Below are positions 1-9,101 of a stretch of DNA of 64,000 nucleotides, in pieces. A program made the translations under genes and the position numbers. Position 1 is the stretch's first letter, and each line of letters begins with the position of its first letter. The notes under the pieces are model-generated. The model had not been told where the DNA came from. It was given only the letters and a program-made list of their open reading frames with translations, and searched no databases. Source of the stretch: Pseudomonas sp. Irchel s3h17. GTDB lineage: Bacteria > Pseudomonadota > Gammaproteobacteria > Pseudomonadales > Pseudomonadaceae. The DNA is taken from positions 186,001 through 250,000 of the forward strand of contig NZ_FYDL01000001.1 in the NCBI RefSeq assembly GCF_900187505.1, read 5' to 3'.

Positions 1-746
1 TCATCATGCAGGTACTGGTCACCGTCCAGGTTGATCTGGGTGGTCAGGTGGCGATGATCGTCCGCCGAGATGAAGAAGTGAATGTGCGCCGGGCGCTGGC
101 CATGACGGCCCAGTTGATCGAGCAGTTGCTGGGTCGGACCGTCCGGCGGGCAGCCATAACCCGACGGCACGATGCTCTGGAAGCGATAGCGGCCTTCGGC
201 ATCGGTGACGATCCGGCGACGCAGGTTGAATTCCGACTGGCTGCCATCGAAGTACGAATAGGTGCCGCCGGTGTTGGCGTGCCAGACATCCACCACGGCG
301 CCGGCCAGCGGCGTGCCATCGGTGTTCTTGACCTGGCCTTGCATGAACAGCACCACACCCGGATCGACTCCGTCGTCCAGGCGCGCAAAACCGTCGGCCA
401 ACGGCGCGCCGGCCACGTACAGCGGGCCTTCGATGGTGCGCGGGGTGCCGCCGGCCTTGCCGGCCTGCTCGTCTTCGGCGTCCATCAACAGGTCGAGGTA
501 GTGTTCCAGGCCAAGGCCTGCAACCAGCAGGCCGGCTTCCTGGCGCGTGCCCAGTTCGTTGAGGTAGTTGACGGCTTTCCAGAACTCTTGCGGGGTCACC
601 TGCAGGTCTTCAATGATGTTCACCGAATCGCGCAGGATGCGGTAGATCAACGCCTTGGCCCGTGGATTGCCCTGGTCGTTGAGCAGGCCGCTGGCGTCTT
701 CGAGGAACTTCTGGGCGCTGGCAGTGTGGGAAATTCTGACGTTCAT
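1..746 (-). CDS. catA: Catechol 1,2-dioxygenase, 3' end cut by window edge
   Basis: Intradiol dioxygenase that opens catechol to cis,cis-muconate, the entry step of the ortho-cleavage (beta-ketoadipate) pathway. The reverse-strand frame starts at the ATG at 744-746 (MNVRISHTASAQ) and stays open to base 1. The N-terminal helical dimerisation domain is followed by the dioxygenase beta core. The non-haem iron ligands known for the family can be seen: Tyr in GPLYV, Tyr in GYGCPP, and the two His of RPAHIHF. About 248 residues are present and the last ~60 lie outside the window. It is the last gene of catB-catC-catA, 51 bp after catC. Identity is secure; the missing end cannot be judged. Confidence 0.95.
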   Translation of the reverse strand, partial: MNVRISHTASAQKFLEDASGLLNDQGNPRAKALIYRILRDSVNIIEDLQVTPQEFWKAVNYLNELGTRQEAGLLVAGLGLEHYLDLLMDAEDEQAGKAGGTPRTIEGPLYVAGAPLADGFARLDDGVDPGVVLFMQGQVKNTDGTPLAGAVVDVWHANTGGTYSYFDGSQSEFNLRRRIVTDAEGRYRFQSIVPSGYGCPPDGPTQQLLDQLGRHGQRPAHIHFFISADDHRHLTTQINLDGDQYLHD

Positions 747-797
747 GATTAATCCTCATCTTGTATTTATTAGAGTACAGAACCGGCAAACAACGAA

Positions 798-1088
798 TCA
801 GCGATCATCCTCATGAATAGAGGAAGGATGCCTGCACATCGCGTTCACTTCGATAGCCATGTAGGGATACAGCGGCAGTTGCATCAGCAGGTCGTGCAGT
901 TCCTGCACGCTGTCGACGTCGAACACGCTGTAGTTGGCGTACAACCCGGCGATACGCCACAGGTGCCGCCACTTGCCCTGTTGCTGCAGGCGCTGGGCCA
1001 GGGCCTTTTCATCGGCCTTGAGCTGGGCGGCCTGCTGCGGATTCATGTCGACCGGCAGGTTCACGGTCATTTTTACGTGGAACAACAT
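798..1088 (-). CDS. catC: Muconolactone delta-isomerase
   Basis: Small cytoplasmic enzyme that converts muconolactone to 3-oxoadipate enol-lactone, the third step of catechol ortho-cleavage. The 96 residues match the usual length of the family, which forms a decamer. The sequence opens MLFHVKMTVNLPVDM and carries the conserved EKALAQRLQQQGKWRHLWRI stretch. It lies 10 bp after the catB stop and 51 bp before catA, so all three are very probably cotranscribed and induced through CatR with muconate as effector (known for the family). Confidence 0.96.
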   Translation of the reverse strand: MLFHVKMTVNLPVDMNPQQAAQLKADEKALAQRLQQQGKWRHLWRIAGLYANYSVFDVDSVQELHDLLMQLPLYPYMAIEVNAMCRHPSSIHEDDR

Positions 1089-1098
1089 GGGCTACTCC

Positions 1099-2253
1099 TC
1101 AGGCGGTGTGGATGGCAGTGGCGGTTTTGTCGCGACGGAAGAACGCCAGGCGCTCCTCGTCCAGGGTCAGGCCAAGGCCAGGCGCCCTGGAAACATGCAG
1201 GTGGAAATCGCGGTACACCGGCGCTTCGCCGAGGATGTCCTCGGTCAGCAACAGCGGGCCGAACAACTCGGTGTCCCACGCCAGCTTGTCCAGGGTCAGG
1301 AAGGCATGGGCCGAGGCCAGGGTACCGATCCCACCTTCGAGCATCGTACCGCCGTACAGGCCGATCCCTGCTGCCTCGGCAATTGCCGCTGTGCGCAACA
1401 CCGCGCGCGGGCCGCCGTTCTTGGCGATCTTCAGGGCGAACACCGACGCCGCGCCTTCACGGGCCAGGTTGAACGCATCCTCGACGCACTCGATCGACTC
1501 GTCCGCCATGATCGGTGCCGGGCTGATGGCATTGAGGCGCGCCATGCCGGCGCGGTTGTTGCGGGAAATCGGCTGTTCGATCAGGTCGATGCCGTTGCCG
1601 CCCAGGACCCGGCAGGCGCGCAGCGCCACCGCTTCGTCCCAGGCCTGGTTGACGTCGACCCGCACGCTGGCACGGTCGCCCAGGGCTTTCTTGATGGCAA
1701 TCACGTGCGCCAGGTCGCGGTCGACTTCGCCCGCCCCGATCTTCAACTTGAAGATCCGGTGGCGCCGCAGGTCGAGCATCTGCTCGGCTTCGGCGATGTC
1801 CTTGGCGGTATCGCCGCTGGCCAGGGTCCAGGCCACCGGCAGCGAATCGCGTACCCGCCCACCCAGCAACTCGCTGACCGGCAGCCCCAGGCGTTTGCCC
1901 TGCGCGTCGAGCAAGGCGGTTTCGATACCGGACCTGGCGAAGGTATTACCGCGAATGCTACGGTCCAGGCGCAGCATGGCCGCGTTGATGTTGCACGCGT
2001 CCTGGCCCAGCAGCAGCGGCGCGAAGTGACGGTCAATGTTGGTCTTGATGCTGTCCGGGCTTTCATTGCCGTAGGCCAGGCCGCCGATGGTGGTCGACTC
2101 ACCGATGCCTTCGATGCCGTCGGCACAGCGCACGCGGATGATCACCAGGGTCTGGTTCTGCATGGTATGCATGGCCAGCTTGTGCGGGCGGATAGTCGGC
2201 AGATCGACGATGATCGTTTCGATCGATTCAATGGCAGAAGAAAGCATGTCCAT
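1099..2253 (-). CDS. catB: Muconate cycloisomerase I
   Basis: Mn-dependent lactonising enzyme of the enolase superfamily; it turns cis,cis-muconate into muconolactone. With the ATG at 2251-2253 the product is 384 residues (MDMLSSAIESIE), close to the usual ~373; an ATG two codons later (2245-2247) is equally possible. A longer open frame reaches 2376 but would overlap the catR start and cross the operator, so it was not used. Motifs seen: TIRPHKLAMHTMQ in the capping domain, the FKLKIG lysine motif, DVNQAWDE and ADES metal-site motifs, and GTMLEGGIG near the end. It is the first gene of catBCA, divergent from catR. Confidence 0.95.
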   Translation of the reverse strand: MDMLSSAIESIETIIVDLPTIRPHKLAMHTMQNQTLVIIRVRCADGIEGIGESTTIGGLAYGNESPDSIKTNIDRHFAPLLLGQDACNINAAMLRLDRSIRGNTFARSGIETALLDAQGKRLGLPVSELLGGRVRDSLPVAWTLASGDTAKDIAEAEQMLDLRRHRIFKLKIGAGEVDRDLAHVIAIKKALGDRASVRVDVNQAWDEAVALRACRVLGGNGIDLIEQPISRNNRAGMARLNAISPAPIMADESIECVEDAFNLAREGAASVFALKIAKNGGPRAVLRTAAIAEAAGIGLYGGTMLEGGIGTLASAHAFLTLDKLAWDTELFGPLLLTEDILGEAPVYRDFHLHVSRAPGLGLTLDEERLAFFRRDKTATAIHTA

Positions 2254-2333
2254 ACCCGTCAGGTTCTTGAAGTTCTGGGATGGATTCTCGTACGGCTTTT
2301 TTCCGGGTTCCAATATAGAATTGGTCTGGATCG

Positions 2334-2348
2334 ATACCTTAAAGGTAT
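2334..2348. promoter_or_regulatory. CatR operator, ATAC-N7-GTAT
   Basis: The 15-bp palindrome has 7-bp arms around a single central base and fits the ATAC-N7-GTAT pattern reported for muconate-responsive LysR regulators (CatR, CatM, BenM). It lies 26 bp before the catR ATG and 80 bp before the catB start. A second inverted repeat, CCAAT-N5-ATTGG at 2310-2324, sits on the catB side and may be the activation site or overlap the catB -10 region. Regulation by CatR is inferred from the pattern and position. Confidence 0.7.
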
Positions 2349-2374
2349 ACACCACCCTCGACGAGTGAGAACCC

Positions 2375-3256
2375 ATGGAACTGCGTCATCTGCGGTATTT
2401 CCAGGTGCTGGGGCAAACCCTGAACTTCACCCGCGCCGCCGAACGCCTGCACATCGCCCAACCGCCGCTGAGCCGGCAGATCCAGCAGTTGGAAGACGAA
2501 CTTGGAGTGGTGCTGCTCGAGCGTGGGCGGCCATTGCGCCTGACCGAGGCCGGGCGGTTTTTCCTTGAACACTCCACGGCGCTGCTGGAACAACTGAACA
2601 AGGTCTGCGACAACACCCGCCGCATCGGCCTGGGCGAGAAGACCTGGCTGGGCATCGGCTTTGCGCCTTCGACCTTGTATGGCGTGCTGCCGGAACTGAT
2701 CCGTCGCCTGCGCAGCAATGACGCCATGGAGCTGGAACTGGGGCTGTCGGAAATGACTACCCTGCAACAGGTGCAGGCCCTCAAGGCAGGCCGGATCGAC
2801 GTCGGTTTCGGGCGGATTCGCATCAATGACCCGGCCATCACCCAGACCGTGTTGCGCGAAGACCGGTTGGTCGCCGCCCTGCCCGCTGGCCATCCGTTAC
2901 TGGCCAGGCCCATCAGCCTCACGGAACTGGCCGACGAACCCTTTGTGCTCTACCCCGGCAATCCACGGCCCAGCTATGCCGACCACGTGATCGCGTTGTT
3001 CGAATCCTGTGGCGTGAGCATCAAGGTGGCGCAATGGACCAACGAACTGCAGACCGCCATCGGCCTGGTAGGCGCCGGGATCGGCGTGACCCTGGTGCCA
3101 GCCTCGGTGCAGTTGCTGCACCGCGACGACATCGGCTTCACGGCGATCCTGGAAAGCAACGCCACCTCACCGATCATCCTCAGCCAGCGCGTTGGCGATG
3201 TATCACCGGGGTTGAATCACTGCCTGAGGCTGATCGAGGCGCTGCGCAGCTTTTAA
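2375..3256 (+). CDS. catR: CatR, LysR-type activator of catBCA
   Basis: LysR-family regulator of 293 residues. The N-terminal winged helix-turn-helix is clear (residues ~1-60: MELRHLRYFQVLGQTLNFTR, then RLHIAQPPLSRQIQQLEDELG), followed by the periplasmic-binding-protein-like effector domain. Divergent placement from catB, with the ATAC-N7-GTAT site in the 121-bp gap, identifies it as CatR. In characterised Pseudomonas systems CatR binds cis,cis-muconate and activates catBCA while repressing itself. It ends 30 bp from the convergent rnhA. Confidence 0.93.
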   Translation: MELRHLRYFQVLGQTLNFTRAAERLHIAQPPLSRQIQQLEDELGVVLLERGRPLRLTEAGRFFLEHSTALLEQLNKVCDNTRRIGLGEKTWLGIGFAPSTLYGVLPELIRRLRSNDAMELELGLSEMTTLQQVQALKAGRIDVGFGRIRINDPAITQTVLREDRLVAALPAGHPLLARPISLTELADEPFVLYPGNPRPSYADHVIALFESCGVSIKVAQWTNELQTAIGLVGAGIGVTLVPASVQLLHRDDIGFTAILESNATSPIILSQRVGDVSPGLNHCLRLIEALRSF

Positions 3257-3286
3257 TAACCCGCGGCGCCGCGCATCAGGTAAACG

Positions 3287-3739
3287 TCAGTCCTGCTTGT
3301 AGCCGCGCACGTCATCGACGCCACGGTTGGCCAACTGGTCGGCGCGCTCGTTGCCAGGATGGCCGATGTGGCCGCGCACCCACTTCCAGGTCACGTTGTG
3401 GCGGTTGACCTGTTCGTCGAGTTGCTTCCACAGGTCGGCATTCTTCACCGGTTCCTTGGCCGCGGTTTTCCAGCCACGCTTTTTCCAGTTGACCATCCAC
3501 TCGTTGATGCCCTTCATCACGTATTGCGAGTCGGTCACCAGCAGCACGTCGCAGGAGCGCTTGAGCTCCTCCAGGCCGCGAATCGCCCCCATCAGCTCCA
3601 TGCGGTTGTTGGTGGTGTTGGCTTCGCCCCCCCAGAGTTCCTTTTCAACGCCCTTGCACACCAGCAGCGCGCCCCAGCCGCCAGGACCAGGGTTGCCCTT
3701 GCAGGCGCCGTCGGTGAAGAGTTCTACGCTATCGCTCAT
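3287..3739 (-). CDS. rnhA: Ribonuclease HI
   Basis: Degrades the RNA strand of RNA-DNA hybrids (R-loops, Okazaki primers). It has 150 residues, typical for the family. The four catalytic carboxylates are visible: Asp in [15 protein letters not shown], Glu in NRMELMGAI, Asp in [11 protein letters not shown] and Asp in [10 protein letters not shown]. It follows the methyltransferase gene on the same strand, as in P. aeruginosa (PA1815-PA1814). In that species dnaQ comes next after rnhA; here the neighbour is catR. Confidence 0.97.
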   Translation of the reverse strand: MSDSVELFTDGACKGNPGPGGWGALLVCKGVEKELWGGEANTTNNRMELMGAIRGLEELKRSCDVLLVTDSQYVMKGINEWMVNWKKRGWKTAAKEPVKNADLWKQLDEQVNRHNVTWKWVRGHIGHPGNERADQLANRGVDDVRGYKQD

Positions 3740-3831
3740 GCCAATCTATCCAGAAAATGTCTGCGGCTTGCCAATCGAGGACCGACAACGCCTGAGGCCG
3801 GGCAAGCCCGGCCGGGAAAATAAAGGGAGTG

Positions 3832-4590
3832 TTACGGCTTGCTGTCGCGGCGATTGACCTTGGCCATCGGCAGCGGAATCAGCTTGCCCATCGGTTCGCG
3901 GCGTGCCTGGCGAACCGGTCGCAAGCCGACGACGATCTTGCGCGCCACTAGCAAATAGAAGCCGCCACCGGACCACTGCCAGTCACCGGCCCTGCGTTCC
4001 CAACCGGCCAGGCGAGCTTGCCAGGCGGGGGATGCGAGCGGCGGACGATAGCACCCGAAGCGGCGTTTCTCCAGCGCAAAACCCAGCAGATTGAGCCAGT
4101 CGGCAACCCGCGACGGCGAAATGCAACGGGCCTTGCGCAGGGCGTCCTGGGCAAACACGTGGCGTAGCCCCCAACTGCTCCAGGGGTTGATGCCGACAAT
4201 CAGCAAGTGCCCGCCGGGACGTACGGCACTGGCCGCCTCGCGCAGCAAGCCATGGGGCGACAGGCAGAAATCCAGCCCGTGCTGCATCACCACCACGTCG
4301 GCGGCATGCTCGCTCAAGGGCCAGGCCTGCTCTTCGCAGACGATCTCCACCCCCGGCAGTGGTGCGCCAAGCCGGACATTGCGTTGCACCTGGGGTGCCG
4401 TGGGTGGCGCTTCGGCCGACGGGCCGTAGTGCACCAGGTAACCGCCAAAGAAGCGCCCCAGTTCGTCTTCGAGCATCCGGCGCTCTTCATCCAGCAGAAA
4501 TTGCCCGAGGGGACCGGACAACCACTCGCGGGCCGCGCTGATCAATGCCAACCAGTCCGGATCCGCCTGAGCGAACGCTTTATCGGTCAT
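3832..4590 (-). CDS. Class I SAM-dependent methyltransferase
   Basis: A 252-residue protein starting at the ATG at 4588-4590, chosen because GGAG lies 6 bases before it; the frame stays open upstream. The middle holds a Methyltransf_11-like fold: a hydrophobic strand and acidic loop ([20 protein letters not shown]), then [12 protein letters not shown] and [16 protein letters not shown]. The position between divergent gloB and rnhA matches PA1814 of P. aeruginosa. The substrate is unknown. A GC-rich hairpin, GGCCGGGC-AA-GCCCGGCC at 3796-3813, lies between this gene and rnhA. Confidence 0.85.
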   Translation of the reverse strand: MTDKAFAQADPDWLALISAAREWLSGPLGQFLLDEERRMLEDELGRFFGGYLVHYGPSAEAPPTAPQVQRNVRLGAPLPGVEIVCEEQAWPLSEHAADVVVMQHGLDFCLSPHGLLREAASAVRPGGHLLIVGINPWSSWGLRHVFAQDALRKARCISPSRVADWLNLLGFALEKRRFGCYRPPLASPAWQARLAGWERRAGDWQWSGGGFYLLVARKIVVGLRPVRQARREPMGKLIPLPMAKVNRRDSKP

Positions 4591-4723
4591 TGCATTCTCC
4601 AACTCGCCAAGAATTCCAGTGTCTGTAACCCAAGGAGTAACCATGGGCGGTATCCCGCGGCTAGCCACCCAACGTCAACAGCCCCTAAGATGCGCTAATG
4701 TTTACCGCTTGGCGAATCCCGCG

Positions 4724-5491
4724 ATGATACAGATCAGTGCTCTTCCCGCCTTTACCGACAACTATATCTGGTTGTTACAGGATCACCGCAGCCAGTGCTG
4801 CGCCGTGGTCGATCCGGGTGACGCCGCCCCTGTGCAAGCCTGGCTGGCCGAACATCCGGACTGGCGCCTGAGCGATATTCTGATCACTCACCACCACCAT
4901 GATCACGTCGGCGGCGTCGAACGGTTGAAAAAAGCGACGGGCGCCACGGTCTACGGCCCGGCCAGTGAAAACATCCCGGCGCGGGACGTGGCGTTGCACG
5001 ACAACGACCGTATCACCGTACTGGGCTGTACGTTCGATGTGTATGCGGTGCCTGGCCACACCCTGGGCCACATCGCCTACTACTACCATGGCCTGCTGTT
5101 CTGTGGCGATACCCTGTTCGCCGCCGGTTGCGGGCGCTTGTTCGAAGGCACGCCCGAACAGATGCACCACTCCCTCGGCCGGCTCGCGGCCCTGCCTGAA
5201 GACACCCTGGTGTATTGCACCCACGAGTACACCTTGAGCAACCTGCGCTTTGCCGTCGCCGTCGAGCCGGACAACGCCGCGATCGCCGAGCGTTTCGAGA
5301 AAGTCTCCCAACTGCGCGAGGCCGGACGCATGTCCCTGCCCTCCACCCTGGCCCTGGAAAAGCTGACAAACCCGTTCCTGCGTACCGGAGAAACATCTGT
5401 TAAAGAAAAAGTAGACGAACGGATTGGCCCTAATAACCGGTCTCCGAGTGAGGTTTTTGCGGCCCTGAGGGCTTGGAAAGATACGTTCTAA
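4724..5491 (+). CDS. gloB: Hydroxyacylglutathione hydrolase (glyoxalase II)
   Basis: Hydrolyses S-D-lactoylglutathione to D-lactate and glutathione, completing methylglyoxal detoxification in the cytoplasm. From the ATG at 4724 it has 255 residues, the family length; the frame is open upstream to 4619, but [16 protein letters not shown] is the conserved GloB start. Metallo-beta-lactamase binuclear site: [10 protein letters not shown] (residues ~53-62), PGHTLGH, FCGDTLF, and CTHEYT near the C-terminal substrate domain. It is divergent from the methyltransferase gene, with 133 bp between their starts for both promoters. Confidence 0.96.
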   Translation: MIQISALPAFTDNYIWLLQDHRSQCCAVVDPGDAAPVQAWLAEHPDWRLSDILITHHHHDHVGGVERLKKATGATVYGPASENIPARDVALHDNDRITVLGCTFDVYAVPGHTLGHIAYYYHGLLFCGDTLFAAGCGRLFEGTPEQMHHSLGRLAALPEDTLVYCTHEYTLSNLRFAVAVEPDNAAIAERFEKVSQLREAGRMSLPSTLALEKLTNPFLRTGETSVKEKVDERIGPNNRSPSEVFAALRAWKDTF

Positions 5492-5590
5492 AAAGGCCGG
5501 GCATAGGCCGGAAAATTCTCAATGGTTGACCGCACCCGGTACGCTTTCTAGAATCGCCCGACATTTTTGCCCGGAACTTACTTCCAGCCA

Positions 5591-7012
5591 ATGTCGTCAT
5601 CTATTCGTAAGTCCATCAACTCAGACGCATTGACCCGCCTGGCGCAAGCCATTGCGGTGGCTGTGTCCGCCACCCTGGCGGGCTGCCAAAGCACCAGTCA
5701 AGTGCCGCAAACCGACGCGGCCCACCTGGCTTCCGTCCGCGCCAAGCAGAAGCCGGCCTGGCTCAGCGAGAAGCCGACGCCAGAGATTCCCCAGGACGTC
5801 TGGGAACGCATGCGCCAGGGCTACCAGTTGCAGGACGGGCTGGGCGTCAACCCACGCATCGAGCAACAGCGCCTGTGGTTTGCCAGCAACCCGTCAGTCC
5901 TGGAAAACGCCGGCGAACGCGGCAGCCTGTACATCCATTACATCGTCGAACGTCTCGATGAACGCAACATGCCACTGGAACTGGCCCTGCTGCCGGTGAT
6001 TGAAAGCTCCTACAACCCGATGGCCTATTCGCGTGCCCATGCCGTGGGCCTGTGGCAGTTCATCCCGTCCACCGGGCGCTACTTCAACCTGCGTCAAACC
6101 CGCTTCTATGACGGTCGTCGCGACATTACCGCGTCCACGACCGCGGCCCTCGACTACCTGAGCCGCCTGCACGACATGTTCAACGGCGACTGGCTGCTGG
6201 CCCTGGCGGCCTACAACGCCGGTGAAGGCACCGTCAGCCGGGCCATCGAGCGCAATGAAAGGCTCGGCCTGCCCACCGACTACTGGAACCTGACGCTGCC
6301 GTCGGAAACCCAGGCCTACGTGCCCAAGCTGCTGGCCCTGTCGCAAGTGGTGCTGACCCCGCAAGCCTACGGCGTGAACCTCAACCCGATCGCCAACGAA
6401 CCCTACTTCGAAGTCGTCGAAATCAACCAGCGCATGGACCTGTCCAAGGTCGCCGCGGTGGCCAACATCGACGAAGACGAACTGTTCCAGCTCAACCCGG
6501 CCTTCAAGCAACGCACCACCATCGACGGCCCCCAGCACTTGCTGGTGCCGACGTCCAAGGCGCAACTGCTGACGGCCAGCCTGTCGACCATGAAACCTGA
6601 AGAGCTGATCAGCAAACGCTCGTTCAAACCGGTGTTCGAAGGGGCCGATGGCCCGGCACTGGCAGGCGCCAAACGCAGCTATCGGGTCAAGCGTGGCGAC
6701 AGCCTGTCGTCCATCGCCAAGGCCAACAAGGTCGAGGTCAAGGACCTGCAACGCTGGAACAACCTGACCGGCAAAAGCCTCAAGGCCGGCCAGACCCTGG
6801 TCATGCAGGACACCCGACGCAGCGGCCGGACCACCACCGTGCTCGCCGCCAACACCAAGAAGCAGACCCAGTACAAGGTCAAGCAAGGCGACTCGCTGTA
6901 CATGGTTGCCAAGCGCTTCAATGTCGAGATGCAGCACCTCAAGCGCTGGAACCCGCGTGTGGGCCAGGCCCTCAAGCCCGGGCAGATGCTGACGGTTTAC
7001 CAGCCGCACTGA
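5591..7012 (+). CDS. mltD: Membrane-bound lytic murein transglycosylase D
   Basis: Outer-membrane lipoprotein that cleaves the glycan strands of peptidoglycan, forming 1,6-anhydromuramyl ends. From the ATG at 5591 it has 473 residues. The signal peptide ends in the lipobox LAGC (Cys ~33). The SLT domain has the catalytic Glu in VIESSYNPMAYS, followed by AVGLWQFIPSTGRYF and LALAAYNAGEG. Two LysM peptidoglycan-binding repeats follow near the C-terminus (YRVKRGDSLSSIAKAN... and YKVKQGDSLYMVAKRF...). It ends just before a REPIN element. The neighbourhood matches PA1812. Confidence 0.94.
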   Translation: MSSSIRKSINSDALTRLAQAIAVAVSATLAGCQSTSQVPQTDAAHLASVRAKQKPAWLSEKPTPEIPQDVWERMRQGYQLQDGLGVNPRIEQQRLWFASNPSVLENAGERGSLYIHYIVERLDERNMPLELALLPVIESSYNPMAYSRAHAVGLWQFIPSTGRYFNLRQTRFYDGRRDITASTTAALDYLSRLHDMFNGDWLLALAAYNAGEGTVSRAIERNERLGLPTDYWNLTLPSETQAYVPKLLALSQVVLTPQAYGVNLNPIANEPYFEVVEINQRMDLSKVAAVANIDEDELFQLNPAFKQRTTIDGPQHLLVPTSKAQLLTASLSTMKPEELISKRSFKPVFEGADGPALAGAKRSYRVKRGDSLSSIAKANKVEVKDLQRWNNLTGKSLKAGQTLVMQDTRRSGRTTTVLAANTKKQTQYKVKQGDSLYMVAKRFNVEMQHLKRWNPRVGQALKPGQMLTVYQPH

Positions 7013-7023
7013 TGCGGCGCTTC

Positions 7024-7141
7024 GTGGCGAGGGAGCTTGCTCCCGCTCGAATGCGACACGCTCGCGGCCCATGCTAGCCGCCGTCGGCTGCCCGGTTTTG
7101 GGGCCGCTACGCGGCCCGGCGGGAGCAAGCTCCCTCGCCAC
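7024..7141. repeat. REPIN: inverted pair of 23-bp REP palindromes
   Basis: Two perfect 23-bp inverted arms lie at 7024-7046 and 7119-7141. Each is the Pseudomonas REP core containing GGGAGCTTGCTCCC, and they enclose ~70 bp. The pair is placed directly after mltD, as is usual for REP elements outside genes. Such pairs are mobilised in trans by REP-associated tyrosine transposases; none is encoded in this window. Confidence 0.85.
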
Positions 7142-7268
7142 GGCCTCCACGCCTGTCGATGTATCGAATCGCGGCCTTCAGTGCTTTTAACCCCTACCTT
7201 TTTCCTGTGCATACAAGCTGTTACTGTACGATCCACACAGCCCAAGCCGCCTGGATCGGATCTCTGAC

Positions 7269-9101
7269 TTGAAGCGTTCCCTCCCCCTGTTCCTGATCAG
7301 TCTGGCCTTGAGCTCCCCGGTAAGCGCCACGATCAGCGAAAGCCATGGTTATGCGCAGTTCGGCACACTCAAGTACCCGACCCGATTCACCCACTTCGAC
7401 TGGGTCAACCCGCAAGCGCCCAAGGGTGGCACCTTGCGGGTCATGGCGTTTGGCACCTTCGACACGCTCAACCCCTACACCTTCAAGGGCACCAGCCCGG
7501 TCGCCACGCCGAATTTCCTGCAATACGGCATCAACGAGCTGAACGAGCCGTTGATGGTCGGCACCGGCCAGTACGCCCCCTCTGGGGATGAACCCGCCTC
7601 CAGCTACGGCTTGATCGCCCAGTCGGTCGAATACAGCGAAGACCGCAGCTGGGTGGTATTCAACCTGCGGCCCGAAGCGCGCTTCCACGACGGCAAGCCG
7701 ATCACCGCCTACGATGTGGCGTTCTCCTACCGTTTGCTGCTCAAGCAGGGCCACCCGCGATACCGCACCAACCTTCAGGAAGTACAACGGGTCGACGTTC
7801 TCAACCCGCAGCGCATTCGCTTCGTGTTCAAGCGCGCGGGCAACCCGCTGTTGATCCTGCGCCTGGGCGAGTTGCCGGTACTGCCGCAACACTACTGGAA
7901 AGGCCGCGACTTCCAGGCCACCACCTTCGAGCCGCCCTTGGGCAGCGGGCCCTATCGCATCACCCAGGTCCAGCCGGGGCGCCGACTGGTGCTGGAACGG
8001 GTCAAGGACTACTGGGGCAAGGACCTGCCAGTCAATCGCGGCAAGTACAACTACGACCGCATGGAAGTCGAGTTCTACCGCGACAGCGCGGTAGCGTTCG
8101 AAGCGTTCAAGGCGGGCGAGTTCGATATCTACATCGAGCACCAGGCCAAGAACTGGGCCAATGCCTACAACTTCCCGGCGGTACGCCGTGGCGACGTGAT
8201 CAAGGCACAGGTCAGCCACCAGATTCCGACCCAGACCCAAGGCCTGTTCATGAACACCCGGCGCGGGGCCTTCGCCGACGCCAGGGTGCGTGAAGCCCTG
8301 GGCCTGATGTTCGACTTCGAATGGACCAACCGCACACTGTTCAGCGGTGCCTACAAACGGGCCACCAGCTACTACCCCAACAGCGAGTTCGCCGCCACCG
8401 GACTCCCGGTCGGCCACGAATGGCTGATGCTCTCGCCTTACCGCGAGCAACTGCCCGCCAAGCTGTTCACCGTGCCCTTCAACCTGGCGCAGACCGAGGG
8501 CCGCGGCATTCCCCGGCACACCCTGCGCCAGGCCCTGGGCCTGCTCGCGGAAGCCGGCTGGACACTCAATGGCCAGCGTTTGCAAAATGCCGCCGGCCAG
8601 CCGCTGCGCCTCGAGATTCTGCTGGTCAACCCGAACCTGGAACGCATCCTCCAGCCCTACGCCGAAAACCTGGCCAGCATCGGCGTCGATGCACACCTGC
8701 GTACAGTGGACCGTGCCCAGTACAAACAGCGCCTGGACCAGTTCGATTTCGACATGATCCTCATGACCCTCGACCAGACCCTGAGCCCGGGCCTCGAGCA
8801 GTGGCAGTACTTCCACTCCAGCCAGGTCGGGGTCAAGGGCAGCAAGAACTACGCAGGCGTGGCCAACCCGGTGGTCGACCACCTGCTGGAACACCTGCTG
8901 GCGGCCAAGTCGCGCGACGAGCAACTGGCGGCCGGCAAGGCACTGGACCGGGTGCTGCTGTGGCAGCACTACATGATCCCCAACTGGTATATCAATTATC
9001 ATCGCCTGGCGTACCGCAACCGGTTCGCCTTCGTCACCACGCCGCCCTATACACTCGGGCTGAATGCGTGGTGGCTGAAGACTTCGGAGAAAGCCCAATG
9101 A
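7269..9101 (+). CDS. ABC importer binding protein 1 (NppA1/YejA type)
   Basis: Periplasmic solute-binding protein of the SBP_bac_5 (oligopeptide) family, 610 residues. The start is a TTG at 7269 followed by a Sec signal peptide (KRSLPLFLISLALSSPVSA). Typical features: VNPQAPKGGTLRVMAFGTFDTLNPY near the start, [21 protein letters not shown], and GSGPYRI. It is the first gene of a five-gene operon matching P. aeruginosa PA1811-PA1807 (nppA1A2BCD), which takes up peptidyl-nucleoside antibiotics and probably peptides; E. coli yejABEF is the related microcin C importer. Its stop overlaps the start of the next gene (ATGA). The ligand is inferred by homology only. Confidence 0.9.
   Translation: MKRSLPLFLISLALSSPVSATISESHGYAQFGTLKYPTRFTHFDWVNPQAPKGGTLRVMAFGTFDTLNPYTFKGTSPVATPNFLQYGINELNEPLMVGTGQYAPSGDEPASSYGLIAQSVEYSEDRSWVVFNLRPEARFHDGKPITAYDVAFSYRLLLKQGHPRYRTNLQEVQRVDVLNPQRIRFVFKRAGNPLLILRLGELPVLPQHYWKGRDFQATTFEPPLGSGPYRITQVQPGRRLVLERVKDYWGKDLPVNRGKYNYDRMEVEFYRDSAVAFEAFKAGEFDIYIEHQAKNWANAYNFPAVRRGDVIKAQVSHQIPTQTQGLFMNTRRGAFADARVREALGLMFDFEWTNRTLFSGAYKRATSYYPNSEFAATGLPVGHEWLMLSPYREQLPAKLFTVPFNLAQTEGRGIPRHTLRQALGLLAEAGWTLNGQRLQNAAGQPLRLEILLVNPNLERILQPYAENLASIGVDAHLRTVDRAQYKQRLDQFDFDMILMTLDQTLSPGLEQWQYFHSSQVGVKGSKNYAGVANPVVDHLLEHLLAAKSRDEQLAAGKALDRVLLWQHYMIPNWYINYHRLAYRNRFAFVTTPPYTLGLNAWWLKTSEKAQ

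Noticed and set aside
1099..2376. Longer CatB frame starting at 2376
   Set aside because: It would cross the operator and overlap catR, and the extra residues do not match the family.
5..3000. Many long forward ORFs opposite catBCA (for example 934-2568)
   Set aside because: They are antisense shadows of GC-rich genes with no motif or start signal.
3796..3813. GGCCGGGC-AA-GCCCGGCC hairpin as a terminator between the methyltransferase gene and rnhA
   Set aside because: Two-base loop and no U-tract on either strand; noted in the methyltransferase entry but not called.
8321..9097. Long forward ORF extending the second binding protein upstream
   Set aside because: It lies out of frame over the first binding-protein gene; the signal peptide at 9098 marks the true start.
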